Shown here: positions 1-7,298 of the stretch, piece by piece
Position numbering within the stretch: the first letter of the stretch is position 1
Layout of the letters: each line of letters starts with the position of its first letter
NCBI GenBank assembly: GCA_023433225.1
Contig: JAEZDQ010000123.1
Location: 1-17,733, forward strand
DNA length: 17,733 nt
Direction: 5' to 3'
Source of the DNA: Bacteroidota bacterium
Lineage (GTDB): Bacteria; Bacteroidota; Bacteroidia; Flavobacteriales; Weeksellaceae
Made by a program: the position numbers and the translations under genes
Notes under the pieces: model-generated
What the model was told of the DNA's origin: nothing
Databases searched by the model: none
The model's input: the letters and a program-made list of their open reading frames with translations, nothing else

Positions 1-1
1 G

Positions 2-2047
2 CCTTATATATTCCATCCCATTGAAGTGGCGAAAATCGTCGCGAACGAAATCGGTTTGGGGGCAACGAGCATCGCTTCAGCATTGATGCACGATGTGGTT
101 GAAGATACGGATTACACGCTGGACGACATTGAAAAGCTGTTTGGTGAAAAGATTGCACGAATCATTGACGGGCTCACCAAAATCGCCATCCTCAACAAAC
201 AGGACGTTTCCATCCAGTCCGAAAATTACCGAAAATTATTGCTGACTCTTTCCGAAGATGTCCGCGTGATTCTCATTAAAATTGCGGACAGGCTGCACAA
301 TATGCGCACCTTAGAGTCCATGCACGAGGACAAACAATTGAAAATCGCATCGGAAACCATCTTTATCTACGCACCTTTGGCGCACCGGATGGGGCTTTAC
401 AACATCAAATCGGAACTCGAAGATTTGAGTTTAAAATACACCAAGCCTGAAGAATATTTCAACATCGAGCGAAAACTTCAGGAAACCAATGAAGAACGAG
501 AGAAATACATCGAAGATTTTTCCAATATCATTCGTGAAAATCTGGAAGAGGAGGGTTTGAGTTTTGAAATCAAGGGCCGTTCCAAATCCGTGTTTTCCAT
601 TCACCGAAAAATGGTTTCTCAAAATGTTGGTTTTGAAGAAGTTTATGACAAATTCGCAGTAAGAATCGTTTATAAGTCCGACAAAAAGAATGAGAAATTC
701 CTTGCATGGAAAATTTATTCGGTAGTGACGGACATTTTCCGGCCGAATCCCAAACGGCTCCGAGACTGGATTTCCCAGCCCAAATCAACCGGTTACGAGT
801 CGCTTCACATCACGGTGATGGGACCGATGGCACGTTGGGTCGAAGTCCAAATCCGATCGGAACGAATGGACGAATTGGCAGAAAGAGGCGTTGCCGCGCA
901 TTATAAATACAAAGAAAATTACCAAGTTGAAGATTCGAAGGTGGACGAATGGATCAGTCAAGTACGCGAGATGCTGGAAAACCATGATACACAGGACGCT
1001 ACAGAGTTTATCGATAATTTTAAATTCAATCTTTACGCCAAGGAAATCTATGTTTTTTCTCCCAAAGGCGATTTGTATTCCCTTCCCAAAGGCGCGTCTT
1101 CATTGGATTTTGCTTACGCCATCCACAGCAATATTGGGGACACATGTCTCGGCGCGAAAGTGAACGGGAAATTGTATCCTCTGAGCCATGAATTGCAAAG
1201 TGGTGACCAAGTAGAAATCATCACTTCTTCGCACCAAAAACCCAAACCTGACTGGTTGGAATTTGTGGTCACCAGTAAGGCACGCTCTAAAATAAAAGCA
1301 TCGCTCAACGCGGCCAGAAGAGCCCTTTCAGAAGAAGGAAAAGAAATTTTAATCCGGAAATTGCGCCATTTGAAAATTGATTTCAATGAGAATCTCGCCA
1401 ATGAAATGCAAACTTTTTTCAAAACCCGCAACAGCCAAGACGTTTTTTATAAAGTAAAAACAGGAGAAATCGACAATAAAGGATTGCGGAAATTCGCTGA
1501 AACCAAATCAGGTTTTTCAGGTTTCATCAATCGGTTTAGGCCTAAAATAGGAAGCCGTCCGGTCGTCACCCAAGAACCGGAACAGCAAAAGTTGGATTCA
1601 TTGGTTTTCGGGCCGGATGAAGAGAAACTCAACTATGAACTTGCTTCCTGTTGCAACCCGATTCCCGGCGACAAAGTTTTTGGATTTGTAACTGTGGCTA
1701 AGGGAATCCGTGTTCATAAAAAAGATTGCCCCAATGCCGTTTCATTGCAGGCCAACCAAGCTTATCGGATCATCAAAGCGAAATGGATTGATTCTTCTTC
1801 CCAATTGTACCGCGCGATTTTAAACATGCAAGGCTTAGACCGGATTGGTCTGGTCAATGACGTTACGAAAATCATTTCCTCCAATCTCCACGTGCATATC
1901 CGGAGCATCAATATATCGGAAGAAGACGGGGTTTTTGAAGGGAAAATCTCCGTTTCGGTAAAAAACAAACACCAATTGGATAAGATTTTGGATGAACTGA
2001 AACAGGTGGAAGGCATCCAGAAAGTAAGCAGGACTTACGCCAATTAA
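2..2047 (+). CDS. rel: Bifunctional RelA/SpoT-family (p)ppGpp synthetase/hydrolase, 5' end missing
   Basis: This enzyme makes and degrades the alarmone (p)ppGpp in the cytoplasm (stringent response). The frame is open to the left edge: bases 2-25 read PYIFHPIE in frame and continue the HD hydrolase domain, so GTG 26 is not the real start. By comparison with the usual length of about 730-740 residues, I infer that some 50-60 residues lie upstream. Visible in order are the HD hydrolase domain (FHP His at 14-16, HDVVEDT at 89-109), the synthetase domain with GYESLH and EVQIR motifs, a TGS domain (about 1020-1230), the conserved CC pair of the zinc-finger/RIS region (1649-1654) and a C-terminal ACT domain (about 1800-2044). 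The synthetase carries RLRD at 755-766 where bifunctional enzymes have RxKD and RelA-only enzymes have ExDD. With the intact HD motif this suggests that both activities are kept. A small membrane-protein gene follows after 39 bases. Confidence 0.96.
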   Translation, partial: PYIFHPIEVAKIVANEIGLGATSIASALMHDVVEDTDYTLDDIEKLFGEKIARIIDGLTKIAILNKQDVSIQSENYRKLLLTLSEDVRVILIKIADRLHNMRTLESMHEDKQLKIASETIFIYAPLAHRMGLYNIKSELEDLSLKYTKPEEYFNIERKLQETNEEREKYIEDFSNIIRENLEEEGLSFEIKGRSKSVFSIHRKMVSQNVGFEEVYDKFAVRIVYKSDKKNEKFLAWKIYSVVTDIFRPNPKRLRDWISQPKSTGYESLHITVMGPMARWVEVQIRSERMDELAERGVAAHYKYKENYQVEDSKVDEWISQVREMLENHDTQDATEFIDNFKFNLYAKEIYVFSPKGDLYSLPKGASSLDFAYAIHSNIGDTCLGAKVNGKLYPLSHELQSGDQVEIITSSHQKPKPDWLEFVVTSKARSKIKASLNAARRALSEEGKEILIRKLRHLKIDFNENLANEMQTFFKTRNSQDVFYKVKTGEIDNKGLRKFAETKSGFSGFINRFRPKIGSRPVVTQEPEQQKLDSLVFGPDEEKLNYELASCCNPIPGDKVFGFVTVAKGIRVHKKDCPNAVSLQANQAYRIIKAKWIDSSSQLYRAILNMQGLDRIGLVNDVTKIISSNLHVHIRSINISEEDGVFEGKISVSVKNKHQLDKILDELKQVEGIQKVSRTYAN

Positions 2048-2086
2048 TTAATCTATCGGTAAAGAAACCGAATCAAAAAATAAAAA

Positions 2087-2278
2087 ATGAAATTAAAACC
2101 CTTTCATTATTATGCCATCGGATTTGTGGTGGCGGTAACCATCGGATTCATTGTGAAAGAATACATGGGATTTGTGATTGCCGGCGGGCTTTACGCAATT
2201 TTATTGGGATTGATCGTTTCCATTTTCAACTTCAATCCGGTCGAGAAATCGCCTTATGACAAGAGGAAAAAAGATTAA
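2087..2278 (+). CDS. Small two-helix membrane protein of unknown function
   Basis: This is a 63-residue protein starting at ATG 2087, 39 bases after the rel stop and on the same strand, so probably co-transcribed with it. It has two hydrophobic segments, about residues 9-22 and 28-47, joined by a short KEYMG turn, and a charged C-terminal tail ending KSPYDKRKKD. That suggests a small inner-membrane hairpin protein with a basic cytoplasmic end. I recognise no named family. The tidy start, the positively charged tail and its place behind rel favour a real gene over a chance frame. Its stop overlaps the stop of the convergent DUF4256 gene by a few bases. A functional link to (p)ppGpp signalling would be conjecture. 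Confidence 0.75.
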   Translation: MKLKPFHYYAIGFVVAVTIGFIVKEYMGFVIAGGLYAILLGLIVSIFNFNPVEKSPYDKRKKD

Positions 2279-2832
2279 ACGCTCAGTTTTCCACGGAACC
2301 CCCTTGCGGCATAATAGGAATCGGCGCCGTTGTGGTAGGTGAAAGTCCGGCCGTAACGTTTGTCGCAAAAAATTGCGCCACCGCGTTTGCGTACAGTTTC
2401 CGGAGTTTTGACCCAGCTTGAGGTTTTCAAATCGAAATCACCCAATTCCTGCAAAGCGTGGTACTCCGCTTCAGTCAGCATTTCGATTCCGATTTCTTGC
2501 GCAAGGTCCATTGCCGAATTTTCCGGTTTGTGTTGTTTTCTACCATCCAATGCTTCGCGGTCGTAACAAATGCTTCTTCTGCCTTTTGGGCTTTCGGGCG
2601 AACAATCGTAAAATATAAATTCACCTGTATTTTTTTCAAAACCGATTACGTCAGGTTCTCCTCCTGTTGATTCCATTTTATTTAATGTCAGTAATTTACT
2701 TAGGTCTTTTTCAAGTTTTAATTGAATGTCATCCCATTTCAATTTTGGATGGCGGATTTTGTTTTTCTCGAAACGGGATTTCAATATTTCAAGCAATTCT
2801 TTTTGCTCTGTGGAGGATAATTTCACTTTCAT
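2275..2832 (-). CDS. DUF4256 domain protein
   Basis: This is a 185-residue cytoplasmic protein with no signal peptide or membrane segment. It matches the uncharacterised DUF4256 family over its length: GGEPDVIG, FYDCSPESPKGRRS, CYDREALDGRK, a block around LGDFDLKTSSW, and the C-terminal YHNGADSYYAARGFRG. The density of invariant Cys, Asp, Arg, Tyr and His residues resembles an enzyme or nucleotide-binding fold, but no activity is known to me. The gene starts 18 bases after the ligA stop on the same strand and is probably co-transcribed with ligA. Its stop codon overlaps the stop of the convergent small membrane-protein gene. The family call is firm; its role is unknown. Confidence 0.9.
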   Translation of the reverse strand: MKVKLSSTEQKELLEILKSRFEKNKIRHPKLKWDDIQLKLEKDLSKLLTLNKMESTGGEPDVIGFEKNTGEFIFYDCSPESPKGRRSICYDREALDGRKQHKPENSAMDLAQEIGIEMLTEAEYHALQELGDFDLKTSSWVKTPETVRKRGGAIFCDKRYGRTFTYHNGADSYYAARGFRGKLSV

Positions 2833-2850
2833 AATTAGGTTATTTTTTAA

Positions 2851-4848
2851 TTACTTAATTTGAATCAATTCCAAAAATTCGTCTTCGGTTAAAATTTTAA
2901 CCGTTCCGATGGCTTCTGCTTTTTTAAGTTTGCTTCCGGCTTTTTCACCTGCTATCAAGAAATTCAGGTTTTTGCTTACGGCGGAAATGTTTTTCCCTCC
3001 GTTTTGCTCGACCAATCTTTGGGCTTCATCGCGGCTGAATTTTGTTAAACTCCCGGTAAACAGAAAGGTTTTTCCTTCCAATAAATTTGAAACGGGTTTT
3101 TCTTCTTCCCCCAGTTCCATCCTGACCCCGGCATCCTTCAACCGTTGAATCATGATTTGGTTTTTTTCTTCTGCAAAATATTCCTGAATGCTTTGCGCGA
3201 TTTTATTTCCGATGTCTTCTACATTTTCCAATTCTTCCAAAGATGCACTCATCAGGTTATCGATGGATTGGAACCTTTTGGCTAATTTTTTCGCTACGGT
3301 TTCACCCACATGGCGGATTCCTATTGCGTACAATACCTTTTCAAACGGGATCTTTTTAGATTCTTCAATCGCATCAATGATATTTTGGGCAGATTTTTCT
3401 GCCATACGTTCCAAAGGCAGAATGTCTTCTTTTTTCAGATCGTAAAAATCTGAAATGTCTTTGGCCAAGCCGTTATTATAGAACAATTCCGCCGTTTCAC
3501 CTCCAACACTCGCCATATCCATCGCTTTTCTCGAAACATAATGCTCCAGGCGGCCGATGATCTGCGGTTTACACTCATCTTCATTGGGGCAGAAATGCTG
3601 GGCTTCGCCTTCATTACGGATAAGTTCTGTTCCGCATTCCGGACAGTTTTGAATGAATTCTATTTTTTGTGAATCGGGCTGACGTACGTCAAAATTGACT
3701 TCTACGATTTTTGGGATGATTTCTCCGCCTTTTTCCAAATATACCATATCACCGATTCGCACATCGAGTTTATTGATGATGTCTTCATTGTGAAGCGAAG
3801 CGCGTTTTACAATGGTTCCGGCAAGGTTTACGGGCTTCAGATTGGCAACCGGCGTAATCGCACCCGTCCTGCCGACCTGGTATGAAATACTCAATAATTC
3901 GGTTTCGGCTTTTTCCGCTTTGAATTTATAGGCCATTGCCCATCGCGGCGATTTTGCGGTATGGCCCAATTCTTCTTGTTGGGTGAAGGAATTTACTTTT
4001 ACGACGATGCCGTCGATTTCGAAAGGAAGCTTTTTTCTTTCTTTGTCCCAATAATCGATGAATGCCAAAACTTCTTCTAAACTCCCACAGAGCTGGGCGG
4101 TTTTGGGGATTTTAAACCCGTAACTTTCCGCTGACTGCAACATTTCCCATTGGGATTGAAACGGCAAGTTATTCCCGATGATGGTATAGAGGTAACAATC
4201 CAGTTTCCGTCGGTAAACCTCGGCACTGTCCTGCAATTTCAAGCTTCCGCTGGCAGTATTTCTGGGATTGGCATAGAGTTCCAAACTGAGTTCTTCGCGT
4301 TCGGAATTGATTCTTTTGAATTCTTTAAAAGGTAAAATGATTTCACCACGGATGTAAAACTTTTTCGGGAATTTCCCTGTCAATTTCAGAGGAACCGACT
4401 GAATGGTTTTGATGTTGGAGGTAATTTCATCGCCCTGAAACCCATCACCGCGGGTCACAGCTTGTTTGAGTTGGCCATTTTCGTAGAGGATGGAAATGGA
4501 AGCTCCGTCATATTTTAATTCGCAAACGAATTCTACCTTTTCATCCAAGGTTTTTTCGATTCGTTTTTCCCAATCCTGCAAATCTTCGATGGAATAAGAA
4601 TTGTCCAAGGAATACATGCGGTATTCGTGAACGATGGTCGGAAAGTTTTTAGTGACCGCTCCACCGACGCGTTGGGTAGGGGAGTTTTCATCGAAGAATT
4701 CGGGATATTGGTTTTCCAGTTCCTGAAGTTCCCGGAGCATCCGGTCGAATTCCGAATCCGCAATTACAGGTTTGTCGAGTATATAATAATGGTAATTGTG
4801 GCGGTTGATTTCTTCGCGTAGCAATTGGATTTTTTCCCGGATGTTCAT
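2851..4848 (-). CDS. ligA: NAD+-dependent DNA ligase LigA
   Basis: LigA seals single-strand nicks during replication and repair, using NAD+ to adenylate itself. The 665-residue length is normal. The N-terminal Ia region includes HNYHYYILDKP (about 17-27). The KYDG motif places the adenylated lysine at K112, followed by a complete nucleotidyltransferase core (EIDGIVVKV about 277-285, KFKAEKA about 309-315). An OB fold follows, then a four-cysteine zinc finger (C402, C405, C420, C426), helix-hairpin-helix repeats (about 435-580) and a C-terminal BRCT domain (about 588-665, FLFTGSLTKFSRDEA). The start at ATG 4848 fits the family N-terminus and sits just behind a good promoter box. DUF4256 follows in the same orientation. 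Nothing is missing from the catalytic set. Confidence 0.98.
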   Translation of the reverse strand: MNIREKIQLLREEINRHNYHYYILDKPVIADSEFDRMLRELQELENQYPEFFDENSPTQRVGGAVTKNFPTIVHEYRMYSLDNSYSIEDLQDWEKRIEKTLDEKVEFVCELKYDGASISILYENGQLKQAVTRGDGFQGDEITSNIKTIQSVPLKLTGKFPKKFYIRGEIILPFKEFKRINSEREELSLELYANPRNTASGSLKLQDSAEVYRRKLDCYLYTIIGNNLPFQSQWEMLQSAESYGFKIPKTAQLCGSLEEVLAFIDYWDKERKKLPFEIDGIVVKVNSFTQQEELGHTAKSPRWAMAYKFKAEKAETELLSISYQVGRTGAITPVANLKPVNLAGTIVKRASLHNEDIINKLDVRIGDMVYLEKGGEIIPKIVEVNFDVRQPDSQKIEFIQNCPECGTELIRNEGEAQHFCPNEDECKPQIIGRLEHYVSRKAMDMASVGGETAELFYNNGLAKDISDFYDLKKEDILPLERMAEKSAQNIIDAIEESKKIPFEKVLYAIGIRHVGETVAKKLAKRFQSIDNLMSASLEELENVEDIGNKIAQSIQEYFAEEKNQIMIQRLKDAGVRMELGEEEKPVSNLLEGKTFLFTGSLTKFSRDEAQRLVEQNGGKNISAVSKNLNFLIAGEKAGSKLKKAEAIGTVKILTEDEFLELIQIK

Positions 4849-4864
4849 GGAATTTGCATTTGAA

Positions 4865-4896
4865 CAAAGATAAAAAATGAATGGGTCTTTATTAAA
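4865..4896 (-). promoter_or_regulatory. Predicted Bacteroidota-type promoter of ligA
   Basis: Read on the minus strand, bases 4872-4865 are TATCTTTG, a perfect match to the TAnnTTTG -7 box. Bases 4896-4893 are TTTA, one mismatch from the TTTG -33 box, with a 20-base spacer. The -7 box ends only 16 bases before the ligA ATG, so the predicted leader is about 8-12 bases. This is called by pattern only. Confidence 0.55.
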
Positions 4897-5010
4897 ATTT
4901 AAAATGAATATAATTTTTAATCAGTATCTATACAGAGTATCAATATAGAACTATTTAAATTTTAAATGAAAATGGAGTTTATGTAACTGGATTGTGAAAC
5001 ATTTTCAACT

Positions 5011-5041
5011 AAAAAACCCGTTCATTTCGAACGGGTTTTTT
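5011..5041 (-). terminator. Rho-independent terminator after the lepB-wbqC-S8 peptidase operon
   Basis: A perfect 13-bp inverted repeat (5011-5023 with 5029-5041) encloses a 5-base loop, with core ACCCGTTC/GAACGGGT and A/T runs on both flanks. It lies 26 bases past the S8 peptidase stop. The symmetrical A and T runs could make it work in both directions, but only the minus-strand operon reads into it. Confidence 0.9.
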
Positions 5042-5067
5042 AAGTTAAAATTTTACTTAAAAGAGGT

Positions 5068-6678
5068 TTATTTTTTTCCTTTATAGAATTCTTCAGCCAA
5101 CTCAACGGCTCTGTAAGCATCAACCACACCGCCGGTTACGGAAATATCCGTCAACTGGGGGTCTTTGTTTACGGATAGGATGATGATTTCCTTTACCTCT
5201 TCAGCTGTTAATTTCGGATAATGCGACCAGATAAGTGCAGCTACGCCCGCCGTAACCGGTGATGCCATGCTGGTTCCGTCTTCGGCTTTGTATTCGTCAT
5301 GCGGAACAGTGGACATGATATTGGCTCCGGGTGCGAATACATCTACCGATTTCTTTCCGTAGTTGGAGAAGGTAGCTTTCAGCATCAATGGGTCTTCGGT
5401 AGAAGCCCCCACAGTTAACAATGATTGGATAACTTGGGTTCCTTTGTCGTCAAAATTAGAAGGATAATGTACTTCTGTATCAATATCGACATTGTCATTT
5501 CCGGCGGCTTTGATGAGCAAGGCTCCTTTCTTTTCGGCGTATTTCATCGCTTCCCACACGATTTCTCTTTCCGGAGAATGTGATTTTCCGAAAGACATAT
5601 TGAGGATTTTTGCGCCGTTATCTACTGCATAGCGTATGGAATTAGCCACGTCTTTGTCCCTTTCATCACCGTTGGGAACGGTTCTTACACCGATGATTTT
5701 GATGTGGTTTCCGGCGATGCCGTCAATCCCTTTGTCATTCCCTCGCACCGCGGCGATGATTCCCGCAACGTGCGTTCCGTGTCCGGCATCAGGGCCTTCC
5801 ACGTCGGCATTACCGTATTTTGATTCTTTTTTGTCGGCATAATTATCGCCTACAATTCCACGGGATTCGAAATCAACATTGTAATGGTATTGGATTTGCC
5901 CGTTTAAATATTCGAGGTAACCGTTTAATTCTCCCGAAATACTTTCATAAATCGCTTGCATGGTTTTGCCTTCCCAATCGGCTTTTTCCATAAACCCGAA
6001 AGCAATCATTCCGCTCATGGCTTCAGCAGAAGGTTCGTACTTCCCTAAACTCTCTTCGGTGACAGGTGTTTCTTGGAAATCCGCAATCAGCACTTTGAAC
6101 CCGGCGTCAATGCCATCCTTCAGCATTTTGATTTGCGGCATGGTCGCGTTGGCTTCGGCTAATTTCTTGGTAATGGTCTCTTTGATTTTATCGTAATCCG
6201 CATACTTTTCAGGGTATTTGGTTTTATTGGCTTCATTTTTTGAGGCATCTTCGCTTTCAAATAAAGGCAAATATTCGTATTTGTACATCCGCACTTTTTC
6301 GAGCGTATCGCCATCTACGTTTTTACCGTCTTTTCCGCCGATGAAATTCCATCCATGAATATCATCCACATAACCGTTTTTGTCATCGTCTTTTCCGTTT
6401 CCGGGTTTCTCCTTGGGATTCACCCACATATTGGCTTGTAAATCTTCATGATCGGCTTGGATCCCGCCGTCCAAAACGGCAACGGTTAATTCTTGGGGTT
6501 TACGGTTGTGCTCTTTGAGGAATTGCCAAGCTTTTTCGGTATTGACACCGTAAACGCCGGTCTCATCAAAATCGGCATTGTACCAAGCTTCCATGGTTTT
6601 CTGTTCGGTCGCTTGTTGTGCAAATCCTTGGGATAAAAGCACAAAAGCCAAGCCGATTGTAATCAAAAATTTGTTCAT
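5068..6678 (-). CDS. Secreted subtilisin-like serine protease (peptidase family S8)
   Basis: This is a 536-residue exported endopeptidase. It begins with a Sec signal peptide: basic MNK, hydrophobic core to about residue 16, likely cleavage after GFA at about residue 20. The subtilase triad is complete: D70 in AVLDGGI, H300 in GHGTHVAG and S470 in DGTSMASP, with the oxyanion asparagine N394 in AAGND. About 180-190 residues, rich in Lys, Glu and Asp and probably helical, lie between the Asp and His blocks, where classical subtilisins have only some 30. I see no clear inhibitor-type propeptide and no type IX secretion tail, since the protein ends soon after the catalytic domain with FYKGKK. It is the last gene of the lepB-wbqC operon, 14 bases behind wbqC, and a strong terminator follows. 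It probably acts in the periplasm or at the cell surface; the substrate is unknown. Confidence 0.95.
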   Translation of the reverse strand: MNKFLITIGLAFVLLSQGFAQQATEQKTMEAWYNADFDETGVYGVNTEKAWQFLKEHNRKPQELTVAVLDGGIQADHEDLQANMWVNPKEKPGNGKDDDKNGYVDDIHGWNFIGGKDGKNVDGDTLEKVRMYKYEYLPLFESEDASKNEANKTKYPEKYADYDKIKETITKKLAEANATMPQIKMLKDGIDAGFKVLIADFQETPVTEESLGKYEPSAEAMSGMIAFGFMEKADWEGKTMQAIYESISGELNGYLEYLNGQIQYHYNVDFESRGIVGDNYADKKESKYGNADVEGPDAGHGTHVAGIIAAVRGNDKGIDGIAGNHIKIIGVRTVPNGDERDKDVANSIRYAVDNGAKILNMSFGKSHSPEREIVWEAMKYAEKKGALLIKAAGNDNVDIDTEVHYPSNFDDKGTQVIQSLLTVGASTEDPLMLKATFSNYGKKSVDVFAPGANIMSTVPHDEYKAEDGTSMASPVTAGVAALIWSHYPKLTAEEVKEIIILSVNKDPQLTDISVTGGVVDAYRAVELAEEFYKGKK

Positions 6679-6692
6679 TATAATAAAGTCTT

Positions 6693-7289
6693 TTAAAGTT
6701 CTTTTAAATAAGTAGCGGATTGCGGGCCTTCGTTACACAAGAGATCCAAAATACTCAAATCGGGCATAAAACCAAATTTCTCTTGAAATACCTGCATGTA
6801 TTCCGGCATTGCAACAGGCGATTCTGATTTGGCCTCGAAACGGTTCCGGAAATCCATATCTTCATTTAGGGTTTGATATTGTTCCGTCTGGTTTGTCAAA
6901 TTCAAATTTAAACTCAGTTTGGATTGAATGAATTCAATCGTTTTGAAGTTTAAATCCAATAAAAATTTCTCCTTCTTTTTATAAACCGCTGCGATGTCAT
7001 CTTCATAATATTCAAAATAGGGCGAACGCTGGTAAGCCGAAACCAATGATTTGAAATGTTCCTTTTGCCAATTGGATTCATGTGAGATTTCAGTATCCTT
7101 CAGGATTCTTTTTCCCTTGTGTTTAATTGGTACGGCGAGGCGTAATTTCCCATTCGCGCCTTGGATGTAGCAACGGTTCCGATAAGTTTGTTTGGGGAAA
7201 TTTTCATGGATTTCGAAACAAGGGTCTTCTGCATTCATCAATTCCTTGAAATAGGTAACCGGGCCAAAATAAAAAACGGGAAAAATCAT
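6693..7289 (-). CDS. WbqC-like family protein
   Basis: This 198-residue cytoplasmic protein matches the WbqC-like family. Supporting blocks are the N-terminal FGPVTYF, YRNRCYIQGANGKLRLAVPI, the ISHESNWQKEH region, YQRSPYFEYY, and near the C-terminus a SILDLLCNEGP block. Members occur in polysaccharide loci and, in flavobacteria, beside lepB; their biochemical activity is not settled, so no reaction is given. It starts 9 bases after the lepB stop and ends 14 bases before the S8 peptidase start, so all three are probably on one transcript. ATG 7289 is chosen because the family N-terminus begins at this point. Confidence 0.88.
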   Translation of the reverse strand: MIFPVFYFGPVTYFKELMNAEDPCFEIHENFPKQTYRNRCYIQGANGKLRLAVPIKHKGKRILKDTEISHESNWQKEHFKSLVSAYQRSPYFEYYEDDIAAVYKKKEKFLLDLNFKTIEFIQSKLSLNLNLTNQTEQYQTLNEDMDFRNRFEAKSESPVAMPEYMQVFQEKFGFMPDLSILDLLCNEGPQSATYLKEL

Positions 7290-7298
7290 GGATAAATT

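Noticed and set aside
1882..1898. CACGTG core inside rel, considered as a parS site
   Set aside because: Only the central six bases fit; the flanks do not form the TGTTnCACGTGnAACA palindrome and the site is inside a coding region. No other CACGTG-type site was noticed near parAB.
4897..5000. AT-rich repeats such as AAATTTAAAATGAA and AAATTTTAAATGAA upstream of ligA
   Set aside because: The similarity is short and imperfect and is expected by chance in a region this rich in A and T.
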